Assembly (NCBI GenBank): GCA_029339195.1
Contig: JAPTJF010000093.1
Coordinates: 62,001 to 126,000, forward strand
DNA: 64,000 nt
Direction of reading: 5' to 3'
Source: Micractinium sp. NFX-FRZ
Lineage: Eukaryota > Chlorophyta > Trebouxiophyceae > Chlorellales > Chlorellaceae
Positions 1 to 11,000 of the stretch are shown piece by piece; positions within the stretch are counted from its first letter, which is position 1; every line of letters begins with the position of its first letter. The position numbers and the translations under genes are program-made. The notes beneath the pieces are model-generated. The model was not told the origin of the DNA. It ran no database searches and saw only the letters and a program-made list of their open reading frames with translations.

Positions 1-2201
1 GAGCATAGCTCAGGCGGTACACAACCCCGCGCACCTGCACGTGTGGGTGCAGCTGGCAAAGTTCGGGCAGTACAGCCGCCAGCAGGTCGACGCCTTTGCG
101 GTACACCAGACGGCTCATCGCCACAATCGTCACCCTGCCGCCCTGACCATCATCAGCGCCGCTGCTGCCTCCTTTTTCACTACCGCCACAGCTGCTGCTG
201 CTTCTATCGCCACCACCATTGCCGCCGCCGCCGCTGCTGCCCCTGCTGCCGCCGCCGCTGCCGCTGCCGCGCCCTCTTGCTTCTGCTGCAGCCGTGCTGC
301 CAGGGTCCGGCTCACTGCCGCTCCCCGGCTGCGCTCGTCTTCGCCGCCGCCGCTGCTGCTGCTTCTGACTTTGCTGCTGCTGCAGCTGCTGCTGTCGTGG
401 GGGTTCCCGCTGTGGTGGCGACTCTGGCTCAAACAGGGACGCGTCCACAGCTGCATGCAGCGGGAGAGGAAGAGGCACGTTGCCAACCATCAGTGCTGTC
501 CAGCACGGGTGGGTCCACTCGGGCACGCTTCAGGTTGCACACAGGAGGCACACGGGAGGCAGGAAAGCAGTTGGCTGGGCGGCATGCCCTCCCCCATCCC
601 CCAGCCCTGCACCCCAGCACCCAAGTGCCCGTCCACCCGCACAATGCCCGCCTCAATGGCACACTGCCCGCTGCCCACCATGCATTCACTTCACCGGCAC
701 CCCAACAGCCAGACCAACACTGTGTTGGAAGAGCGGCACACGTGTATATGCAACGTGCAGATGCGCACAGCGCTGTGGCCCCGCCTAAGTTTCTACCCAC
801 CACAACGCCCGACAGCCCTGCGCCGCACCGTTTGGGATGACCGACACGCGCGTGGGCGGGATGCAGGCGCGCAGCACCGTGTTCTCCTTGCTGGTGTGGC
901 TCACGCAGATCACTTGGTGCACGTCCGCCAGGGTGTACTTGAGCACCTGACAGGGAAGAAGGGAGGGAGTAGCAGAGGGGTCGGTACAAGCTGTGTTCTC
1001 TTTGCTGGTGTGGCTGACACAGATGACGTGGTCCCACGTTGGCCAGGGTGTGCTTGAGCACCTGAGAGCGGGCAATAGTGAGTGAGGACGGGATGTGCCT
1101 CGTGCACATGGGTGGCGCGGCAGGTCCGAAACACAGAGGGATGCCGCGCAGTGGGCAAGTGGGAGAGCTCAATGTTTCTAAGGGGAAAGGCTTTCACACC
1201 CAGCCTGACCCGCACCCTGCCCCGGCCCCCCACCTTGTTCATCAGGATGCTGCTGGCGTCGGCAAAGCCGAAGAGGGAGTGGTCTGTGAAAACGGCGGGG
1301 TAGCCCATGGTGCGGGCATGCATGATGGCTTCGTGTGCAAGGACGGAAAAGGCCTGAGGGGTAGGGACGGGCAGGCGGGCAGGCAGGCGGGCGGGCAGGC
1401 GGACTGGCGGTGAGCACAGACGGGTGGGGACTGAGCAGGCAGCGGCGTATCCCAGGGTGTAAGCGCGCACGACGGCTTCGTGGGCAAGGACAAAGAGGGC
1501 CTGGGTGGGCGCCAGGGCGGGGAGGAGGCAAGCCGGCTGCAGCAGCGTGTGCCTGTCTGCGCTGCAGCAGCCTGCCACTGCAAACCACGGAAACCATGTG
1601 CCTCCACTTGTGGTCGGGGCCCCCGCACCTGGTGTGCATGCACCAGGGTGATTCTCTCCCTTAGCAGGATGGAGCGCAGCAGTGGGAAGCCTCCAAAGAG
1701 GGTGGGGAAGGTGACGGCCTGGGTGAAGGCCAGGCGGGGAGCGTAGTACACCTGCGGCAGGTGAAGGAGCATGCAGCTGGGAGCATCAGTGTGCGCTGAG
1801 ATGGGGACCAGTGTTGAGCAGGCCAGGGAACTTGGGAGGCAGGCGGCCCACTGCACCGCCCCGCCTTCCCAGCACACGTCCAGGGCTTTTGTGCGGCAGG
1901 CGCACCCTCTTCGGCCTCTCCAAGCCAGCCTGCCTTCCGTTGCGCCCACCCACAAGCCCACCTTGAGGCCATTTGTGAGGAAGCGCACCCCCGCCCGGTC
2001 GCCGTATGCGTGCGTCAGGACCACCACCTTGTGCCCCCGTGCCAGCAGGCACTGGCTCAGCTGGTAGATGTGGCTCTCCACCCCGCCCGTGTTGGGGTAG
2101 AAGAAATCAGAGACCATGAGCAGGCGCAGCTGCTGCTGCGGAAGCTCCGGCTGCTGTTGCTGCTGCGCTGGCGGCGGGGGCGGCGCAGCGTGGCCCGCCA
2201 T
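1..2201 (-). CDS. PIGA: PIG-A / GPI3, catalytic subunit of GPI-GlcNAc transferase (3' end outside window)
   Basis: Transfers GlcNAc from UDP-GlcNAc to phosphatidylinositol on the cytosolic ER face, the first step of GPI-anchor synthesis (family knowledge). Exons: 2201-1962, 1751-1629, 1353-1234, 946-829 and 450-35, then a donor at 34; the rest lies beyond the edge. These encode 339 codons. After a short Pro/Gln leader come [59 protein letters not shown] and, after the linker, [20 protein letters not shown], all in the family order. The splice joining exons 4 and 5 restores [17 protein letters not shown] Gln/Arg/Gly/Ser/Ala-rich stretch of about 70 residues, absent from animal and yeast PIG-A, is inserted between the two halves of the GT4 fold. 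The ATG at 2201 has GCC in front and G at +4. The gene is divergent from the SUN gene. Introns 2 and 3 contain degenerate copies of exon starts. Confidence 0.93.
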
Positions 2202-2579
2202 GGCCCGCCGTTGCCCGTGGACGCCTGTATGCTTGCTGGAGGGGATGCACTCGCTGTGGAGCTCAATTTGCTAATGCCTTGCTGTTCAAGAGGCCTTGAA
2301 TGCCGCTTGTGATCGAGGATGGGGTTTAGTTTTGAAAAAGCGGCACTTGCATATATACTGCCAGGCTTTCCCCCATGCGAGGGCTTCATCTGGGGGAGGC
2401 CCGGCAAGAGCAGAGCCCGTCCCTGCTGCGCCCGTGCTATGAGTGGCCCGCAGGCTCGGTCAATTATGGCGGGGGCAGGCGATCAGCAGCGCCAATTGCG
2501 CCACTTACGTGGTTTTTTCTCCTGATGCCGCACCTCTCCATATAGTGAAACCAGCAGACTCGGCCGTCAAGGCTGAGAA
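2202..2579. promoter_or_regulatory. Divergent promoter between PIG-A and the SUN-domain gene
   Basis: The 378 bases separate two divergent start codons. A TATA-like CATATATACTG lies at 2349-2359, about 150 bases upstream of the PIG-A ATG and 220 upstream of the SUN ATG, and reads the same way on both strands. No coding potential is seen. The promoter role is inferred from position only. Confidence 0.5.
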
Positions 2580-5500
2580 ATGCAGGTCGGCCAGCGGCAC
2601 ATGGCGCTCCTGGCACTCCGTGCAGCACTGCTGGTGGCTCTGTTGTTTGCCTGCAGTACCCCGGGAGGCGCGCAGCCCGCACCGCCGGAGGGCAGCGGAC
2701 AGGGCAGTGGGCTGGCGGGGGCGAGAGACAGAGAGCTCGGCAGCGGGTCGCCGTCACTCACAGCGGCAGTGGAGCCCCTGGCAGCGAGCGCAGTCGCGCC
2801 CCAGACGGAGTGCACCGGCGGTGGTACAGCAGCGACACATGATGGCGGCGGCGGCGGCACCTGTGGCTCCGGAGGCGGCACTGCCCCTGTGGCCACCCCT
2901 GCAGCTGCCGAGCTGGGCGGCGCACCTGCTGCCGGCTCAGCAACAGAGGATGCCACCGCAACAGGTGCCCTTGCGAGAGACGAGGCGCAGCAGCAGGCGC
3001 CGTCCGCAGGCACAGCAGCGGTGGTAGAGGTGCAAGGGGCGCACATTCCGGAGCCCCAGCAGCCTCCCCAGCAGCAGCAGCAGGAGCAGGAGCAGCGGTC
3101 AGCTGCTACGCAACATGCAGAGGCCGAAGGGCATCCTGCTGCAAGAGCAGCGGCCGCAGCGCCCGCTGCAGAAGCGGAGCAACAGGCCGACGCAGCCGTG
3201 GCCGCAGCGGAGGCGGCGGCAGCGGCGGCTGCTGCCGCCCAGGCGGTAGCGCCAGCAGCTGAGGAGGCTCCAGCCTTGCCGGTGCATCAGGAGGAGCAGC
3301 ACAACTTTGCGCTCTCCAAAGAGGGTGAGTGGGCAGGCAGATGGGGAGGGTGGGGGCGGGTCCGGTTCTGCCGATGTCGCTGATGTGCCGCGCTGGTCAC
3401 TGATTTTGCTGCCCCGCTGCCTGTGCACGCACTCGGCGCAGCACCGCCTTCCCCCTGTAGCAGCCAAGCAGCCAAGAAGGCGGGCCCCGGCTAAGTGTCA
3501 GGGACTGTGACACCTGCCATCATGTCACTGCCAACGGGTGTGTGTCCCCCGCAGGCGCCAAGGCGCCCAAGCAGTATCCAGCCAAGATCAAGCCTCTGAT
3601 ACCTTTCCTCATCAATCAATCACCACCTTTTCGTTTTCCTTCTTTCCCTTGATTCGTGTCCCCCACAGGCGCCAAGGTGCTGGCTGCCAACAAGGAGGCC
3701 AAGAAGGCGGGCGCCCTGCTGGACGACGACTCGGACACCTTCCTCAAGAACGAGTGCCGGGCGGAGGGCAAGTGGGTGATGCTGGAGCTCAGCCAGGTGG
3801 CCAAAGTCAGCAGGCTGGAGCTGAGCCAGGTGGGTGACTGAAGGTGGTGCATGAAGGGGACGGGTGAGGCCTGGGGTTGTGGGGAACTGGGGTGAAAGCG
3901 GGGACACAGTGGGTGGTGGTGGTGCTGAGCCAGGTGGCTGACGTCAGCCGGCTGGAGCTGCGGCAGGTGAGGATAAAGACTGTGTGTTTTTGAGCTGCAA
4001 GTAAGCGATGGGAGGGCAATGGGGTGGTGCTGGAGCTGCGCCAGGTGGCCAAGGTGTCCTGCCTAGAGCTGGGCCAGCAGGAGCAGCAGGAGTGCACTAC
4101 TTGAGCCATTTGAGGTGGGTGCACTGCGCCAGCTGAGTCGGGTGTTTTTTTTGTGGGCGGAGATGTATTGTAAGTTCTGGGGATAGCCGCTGAAGCTGCG
4201 CCAGGCAACACGGGTGTCCTGGTGAGGTGGGGTGGCAGGCACGTGAAGAGCATGATGCAGTACTCACCTGCTTTGCCCCTTTTCCCCAATACCTCTGCTG
4301 CCCTCCTGTGCCTCCCGCCCTGCGCAGTTTGAGCTCTACTCGGCGCGCGTGCGGGAGTTCGAGGTGCTTGGCCGGCAGAGCCACCCGCGCACCGAGGGGT
4401 TTGGATCCGAGTATGGCCGCACGCTCAACAGCACCCAGTGGAAGCTGCTGGGCAGCTTCACGGGTGCGCTGCGATGCCGTTGCGCTGTGCCATACCCTGC
4501 CGTGCCACGCTGTTGTGCTCTGGCTGTCGGTCGTGTCGTGGGCTAATCGGCCCTGGTGGTGCTGCTTTCCTGTATGTTTAACACTGTGCTGCACTGGCAC
4601 TGGCACTGCACTGTGCCGCCGCTGAGCCCACCATTCTCTCGCCCACGCTCTGCTCTGCTCCTGCCGTGCCCACCCCTGCCCCCGCTCTGCAGCCGAAAAG
4701 GTCAAGGGCAGCCAGACGTTTGTTGTGGAGCAGCCACGCTGGGTGCGCTACCTCCTGCTGCGCTTCCTCACCCAGCATGGCCCAGAGCCTGTGTGCGCCC
4801 TCAACGGGGTGTCCGTGTTTGGCAGGAGTGCTGTGGAGGAGCTCGAAGATCAGCTGGCATCTGAAGCCGAGGAGGGACTGGGCCTGCTGCCATCCTCTTT
4901 AGAGCCAGCTGCACCGGCGCCGCAGCCAGAGCCAGTGGCGCCAGAGGCGGTGCCGCTGCCAACGGAGGCGCCGGCAGAGGCTGCCGCCGCTGCTGCTGGG
5001 ACCCAAGCCGGGGTTCCGCAAGCAGCAGGCGCACAGCCGAGCTCTGCAGCGGGGGCCGGGGAGCAGCAGCAGGCTGCGCAGGGGCCGGCGGCGGCGGCTG
5101 TGCACCAGCAGGCGCCGGCACAGCCGTCGCAGCAGCCAGCGGTGCCACCGTCGCAGGTGCAGCAGCAGGCAGCAGCCGATGCCGGCAGCGGACATGCTGC
5201 GGCTGCCAGTGAGGCATTGCCAGCTGGCACGCCTGCTCCACCAGCTCAGCAGCCTGCCCCGCCACCGCCCCCAAGTGGCCAGCAGCAGCAGGCAGAGGTT
5301 GCAGCAGGCCCAAGCGTTGGCAGCAGTGGCAGCACAGCTGCACCCGCCGCCAGCGGCAGCAGCGGCGGGGAGCCAACAGCTTCTGTCGGCGCCGGGGAGC
5401 AGCAAGCGGCCGCAGGCAGCGCAGGTGACAGCGCTGCAGGTGCAGCCACACCAGCAGCCGGCAGTGTGGCATCACCCGAGGCACAACAGCCTCCTGAGAC

Positions 5501-7023
5501 TTTCCCAGCTGCAACCGTCCAAGCCGCCCCAGCACCAGGCAGCGACAGCCAGCCGGCGGCGCCTGTGCCGTCGTCATCGGCACCAGCAGCAGAGGGGTCA
5601 GGCGTTGCCTCTGCTTCCCCAGCACCTGCCGCGCAGCAGGCCGGAGAGGCGCAGCAGGCAGCGCCGGGCACTGATGGCACTGCGACAGCTGGCGAGCCAA
5701 CAGCAGCAGCAGCGGCAGCTGCAGGTGCAGCAGTGGTAGCTGCCGGCCCGGCAGGGGTGGCAGCCGCTCCGCCTGGCCAGCAGCAGCAGCAGCAACAGCA
5801 ACCAGCGCAGCCGCCAGCCCAGCCCTTGCCACCGCCACCGCAGCAGCAGCAGCCTTCTGTGCAGGCACCGCCACCGCCGCCGGTGCCTGGGCCGTCCCCT
5901 CCCCCGGTGCGCAGCCCAGGGGCGGCGGGCACAGCGGGCACAGCGGGCACAGCGGGGCCGCCGGCGCCGCCGCCGACTGGGCGGGGAGACGATGTTTTGG
6001 AGCTTCCCCTGGCAGGACTGACTGCAAAGGGAAAGAAGGGCGGCAGCAGTGTGTACGAGATACTGGTGCAGGAAATCAAGGCAGCCAAGCTGCAGCACAA
6101 GCTGCTGGCCAAGAGCGTGGCTGAGGTGGCACGCAATGCCAGCTCGCAGTACGCTGAGCTGGCGGGCGACGTCGCCAGCCTGGCGGCCACTGTGGCCAAG
6201 GTGGGTGCTCGGGTGCTGGGTGCTGGTGCTTGAGTGGTGCATATGCTAGGGGGCAGCTGGAGGGCGGAATCCTCCCCACAAGGTGCTGCCTGGCGGGAGG
6301 AAAGGGCGGCGTTGGTGGGCTGGGGCTTAGAGGCGAGGGAGGTGAGGGGCTTGGAGGAGGGGCCCTCTCAGCTGCCCCCTTCTCCTTCCCCTGCCCGAGC
6401 AACAGCGCCCCTGCCTGCCCCGCCTGCCGCTGCCCAGCTGACAGCGCCCCTGCCTGCCTGCCCCCCTGCCCTCCCATGCCCTCCCGCCTGCAGCTGCCCG
6501 CCGAGCAAAACGTGAGTGAGGAGGCTTTGGCGGCCCACGTGGACCTGCTGGTGAAGGCGCACCTCATGCAGGTCACACAGCAGATGGCGGGCCTGCAGGC
6601 AGCGCTGGCCAGCGCAGGTGGGCTGCCGCTGGTGCTGCTGATGATGATGATGCTATTCTCCTGCCGCTACCTGTGTTGCTCCTCGTCTGCTGCGTATTCT
6701 GGTGCTTATGTTATTGCTGACGTTGAACCCAAATGTGTCCCGCCATCCAACCAACCCCAGCCCTTGCGTGTCGCTGTCCCCTCCCCGGCCGCCTGCCCGC
6801 AGCCAAGCAGCAGCACACGCTGCTGTGCTTCTTGGCGCTGATGGCCGGACTGCTGGCTCTCAACGCCACCAGATTTGCGGAGCAGTGGCCACGGGCCAAG
6901 TGGGCCGTGCTGCTCTTGGCAGCAGCCAACGGCCTGGTTGGCGTGGCGCTGCAGCTGCAGGGCAGCGCCGTGCGGCCGCCTGTCTGGCTGCAGGCGCTGC
7001 CCGGCTGGGCGCAGGCACACTGA
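2580..7023 (+). CDS. Mid-SUN-domain protein (SUCO/SLP1/Opt family), ER or nuclear-envelope membrane protein
   Basis: Exons: 2580-3324, 3669-3829, 4328-4463, 4693-6200, 6494-6617 and 6803-7023, encoding 964 aa. Residues 8-30 form a signal peptide (second Met at 2601 is an alternative start). A low-complexity region follows. The SUN domain spans about residues 240-390, starting at HNFALSKEGAKVLAANKEAK and continuing through FELYSARVREFEVLGRQSHP and STQWKLLGSFTAEK to YLLLRFLTQHGPEPVCALN. A central position between a signal peptide and a C-terminal membrane segment is typical of mid-SUN proteins, which act in membrane-protein folding and nuclear-envelope organisation in yeast and plants (family knowledge). 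A linker of about 400 residues rich in Gln, Ala and Pro precedes a helical segment (residues about 830-930). Two hydrophobic stretches, LLCFLALMAGLLALN and WAVLLLAAANGLVGVAL, end the protein. Introns 1 and 2 hold copies of exon 2 borders. Confidence 0.9.
4880..5990 (+). repeat. Low-complexity coding tract (Ala/Gln/Pro/Ser) in the SUN-domain gene
   Basis: About 370 codons made largely of GCN, CAG and CCN repeats, with runs of Gln and Pro and a short (GTA) repeat near 5928-5955. It is in frame between the SUN domain and the C-terminal helices. Long open frames on the opposite strand here (for example 4801-6027) come from the repeat composition and are not genes. Confidence 0.85.
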
Positions 7024-8075
7024 TCGATGGTTCAACGGCAACAGCGCCGGCGCCCTGGCAGGGCCGTGCCCAGCGCTGCCCGCTTGGCCATGTCCCGCTT
7101 CCTTTCTGTTGTGAAAGGGTGGAGTGGCGCAGGCAGGAAGTTGTTCGTCCTTTCATTTTCCTTTCATTCTTCCAACACCAGCGCGTGAACACATACACCC
7201 ATGAGTACATGCCGTGCATGCCGCGCCAGCCGGCCCCCATCCTACCCTTCCTTGTCACCCATGCATCGCCCCCCTTGTGCCAGCACCGCCTGTGGCGCCT
7301 TCACAGCGGGCAACTCCTTGCTGGCTGCCCCCTCCTTTTTCTTGCGCGACTCACAGCACTGGTCTTCAGCGTCGCCCACTAGGTACCACCATGGCGTAGC
7401 AACTTCCCTGTTTCCTCCCCCTCCCCGTCACACCCATTTCACTGCTCACCCGCCCTCTAGAGGTAGATCTGCCCTCGCCCTCGCCACCTCCCCCTCTCCC
7501 CCTGGCCTTACACACCTCCCTAGCATCTGCGACCTACTGCGTGATCCCTCCGTTTCTATTAATCAAAGCCATGGTCAAAGGAGCAAAGGATAGGGAAGAG
7601 GGCAGAGGCAATAATGGGTGCGCGAGGCTGAGTCAGAGGTAGGGGTGTGGGGGTTCTTGTTGTTTGATCGGGAGGCTTTTGACTGAGAGGGTAGCAGGGG
7701 CAGGGTAGCAGAGAGAGGATGCATGACGATCTGTTCCGACTGATGTCACGTCTAAGTTGCTGGAAGAGAGAGGGAGAGGTGGTTGAGGCTTGGCTTGAGA
7801 AACAGGCAAGAGCCTCTGGCTGAGCCCACAAAGTCACGCTCATGCGCCGCCTACACAGTCGCCATCAAACCGATGTGGAAGATAACCAGCTCGAGTACAT
7901 TGAGCATCTGCACAGCCTTGAGGTGTACTGGGCTGGGTGCTCGCTTACGGCACACTACATCCGCCACGCCACGCAGCGGGTGCTGGCCGTGTGTCCTCTC
8001 GTCAAACAGGTGCAGGTTCACTTCTACCGGGCCACCTTCAAGTGTTCTACAAGTGTTTACCGGGAATGAGCGAGA
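7024..8075. other. Convergent 3' region between the SUN-domain gene and EFSec
   Basis: These 1,052 bases should hold the two 3' UTRs. TTACA at 7508-7512 reads UGUAA on the minus strand and could be the EFSec polyadenylation signal, though that would make a 560-base 3' UTR. The segment 7842-8069 is open on the plus strand for 75 codons, but I recognise no family in it and see no splice context. Nothing else was found. Confidence 0.5.
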
Positions 8076-11000
8076 TCATTGCGCCATGCGCCGCTTGTCC
8101 TCGTCAAACAGGAAGCGTTTAAAGCCGAGCAGCAGGCGCGGTGGCGGCTGCCCCTGCTGCGGCCGCGGTGCGCCGCCTGGAAAGTATGCCTTGAACTTTC
8201 CAGACTTGCCAAACCCGCCCTCAATGCGGCCCGCCTGCCCGCCCGGCGCCGCCACCACACGCATGCCTGCAGGCACAGCAAATGGGGAGGGGAGGGGCGG
8301 GGGACGTGAGAGAAGTGGGGGAGGGGGTGTGAGTCTGGGCACTCCGGTGGGGAGCTGGCAAGAGGACTCTGCCAGAATGTGGTTGCGCAAGGCTGCCGGC
8401 CCTCGCTTGCATGGGCCGTCGCCTGCCAGCGCCCAGAGCGCCCTGCCCCTGTTCAACTCCTGCTGCGATGCCCCTGCCCCTGCGCCCGCCCTGGCCACCT
8501 GCGAAGCGTGCCAGGTCGGTCTCCTTCTGGAACATGCCCCTGCACAGCAGGCACAGCAGGCGTGGGAGATGCAGCAGGCACAGCAGGAACAGCAGGCTCG
8601 GCAGGCCCGACAGGCATAGCAGACATTGCGGGGCAAACATCGGCAGCTGCAGCAGCCACAAGTGAGGCACACGTTTCTGCCCCCATGCGCGCAGGAGTGT
8701 CAAACGCCGACAATGTGTGCTGCCCGATGGGGACACCCTTGCCTGCAGACTGCAGTGCAGCCGTCGCCCTCCACCCGCTCCACCACCCCCTCCCGCTGCT
8801 TCGGCTTGTAGATGGGCAGAAGCTGGCACATGGCGCGCTGGTCTGCGCGCATGCGGCAGGTACAAGGAGGCAAAGCCAGGAGGCACGCATTGAACCGGCA
8901 GCACCACTGGCACAGCGAGCGGTGATGTCAACGTGCCATTTTTCGATCCGGTGCCCTCAGCCCACCCCTGTGCCCCCTCACCTCCCAGGCCTGCCGATGA
9001 TGTGGCATGCACACCAGGCTAGTGAGAAACCGCCAACCGCTCTAGAAAGAGAACCGGCAGGAAGCCGGGTGTGAGAATGCACACCACAGGAAGCCAGGTG
9101 CGCCCTGCCAGGCGCGCCCTGCCCCTGTGCCCCCTCACCTCCCGGGTCCGTCACGATGGCGCACAGCCGGCCGTGGAAAGCGAGGCGGCAGGTGGCGGCG
9201 TGGAGGTCGGCATCCAACCTGGATCACATGGGGTGGGTGACAGTTTGTGGTTGATGGCGGCGAGTCTTAATGACTCCAACTGATACCCATGACCAGATGC
9301 CCCTGTGGCGTGTCTCAAGTCAACGATTCGTGACAACACCATTCACAATCCAAGCCTACCTGGATCCGATGACCAGTGAGTCAGCAGGGGCGGTGACAGG
9401 CTGGCAGAAGCGAAGGAACACCCACTGTGGGCCGTGGTGCGGCGGGCGGTCGCAGGGCGCGACATCCGACGCATCGCTGGCCCCCTGCTGTTGCCCCTGC
9501 TGGTCGCCGGGGTGCTGCCCTGCTGGCATTGCTGCCGCTGCTGCTGCTACTGCTGCTGATGCAGCATCGCTGCCAGCGGGGCGGCCCTCCGACCCATACA
9601 GGCAGTCTTGGTACAGATACTCTCGACTGCTGTCAAATTGCTGCTGCTGCTGCTGCGCCTGTTGCGCCTGCTGCGTCTGCTGTGCCTGCTGTGCTGCCTG
9701 CATGCCTGGCGGACCTGCCAGCGACAGCTGCGCAAGGTGCTGCTGCATGCTGCCTCCCGCTGTGGCCTGCTCTGCCGGCCCTCCCACGCCATCTGGCAGC
9801 CCGAAGAACATGAGATCCGCCATCACTGCAAGGTGCAGGCATTGATAGAGGCACGGGTTGAGAGATAGGTTGATGGGTTGGAAGGCGTAAGCCACAGGGT
9901 GAGGGCCAGGAGCAGGAGGAGGGCAGGAGGAGGAGGAGGGGCAGGAGTATCAGGCATGCATTCAGCGAGCTGAGTGGGCGCAAGGCGGCGTGTGGCCTCA
10001 TGCTGTTGGCAGCCGTGCCTCGCCATGTCACCCTCCCACCCAACCGCCCGCACCCTGCCTGCTCGTCCGCTACGACTGCCCCCCCCCCCCGATGGCATTT
10101 ACATACACCTACACCCACACCCACGCGCCCTCTCCCACCTGCAGTGCGCATGCTTTCCTGGATTAGTGCATGCATCCCAAGTGGGCGTGCAGCGCCGCAC
10201 GTGAACAACAAGCACCCCAAAAAAGCAAGGCTCACCCGTGGTGTGCCCCACGGTCACATGCATCTTAGAGCGGGAGCGCACATCTGCCGAGTAGAAGCGG
10301 ATCTTCTCCACGGCAGCCACGGCAGCCTCAAAAGTGGGCACGCTGCCTGCAGTGGGGACGAGAGAACAGCGCCCAATCAGGTCATCAACTCCACCCCCAC
10401 GCTCAACACACACGACCACAGGTGGCACGCCCCGGATGCCCGCAGTGCTCCCGCCTCCCGACAACACAGATGCTGCGCGTCTGCATCGCATTAGTTTCGC
10501 CCACAGTGTAACAATGTTTAACAAAGTATAACCGTGTATAACAAAATGCACAGTGAGGTGGATGATCCCACATTGAAGCAGCAAGATGATGCATATGACC
10601 ACACACACACAGGGGCGCACCTGGGGTGCAGGCCAGCCCTCGCTCCACCAGCTTTGCGTCCAGCTGCGTCACGCAAATGCCCGCACGGTCGCCACGCCCG
10701 CACGCCAGCACCGGCTGCCTGCGCGCATGGCAAGGTGTGGCGGCCAGCAGGCGGCAGCACTGGTGAGAGAGGGGCGCGGCCGGGCTGCAGAGCCCTGCCC
10801 ATGCGTACTTCACCGTGCCTAAGCTCATCTCACCCTGCCCGAGGGCAGACACCTCCGCACTCTGCTGCCACAAATCCCAGGATTCCCTCCTTCACTGTCG
10901 TGATGAGACCACCCACCCACCCACCTGAACATTTGCATGCTCTTGACTTTCTTCTGCACACGCAGCTCCGGTAGCTCAATTGTGTCCCCAACACGCACGC

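Noticed and set aside
1440..1510. A mutually exclusive alternative exon in PIG-A
   Set aside because: Only the first 20 or so codons are copied; the [10 protein letters not shown] part and a donor are missing, so it cannot replace exon 3.
4801..6027. Long minus-strand frame opposite the SUN-domain linker
   Set aside because: It is a Leu/Arg/Ala shadow of GCN and CAG repeats and lacks any family motif or splice logic.
7842..8069. 75-codon plus-strand frame downstream of EFSec as a small gene
   Set aside because: No homology that I recognise; it lies in the expected 3' UTR of EFSec and has no supporting splice or promoter signal.
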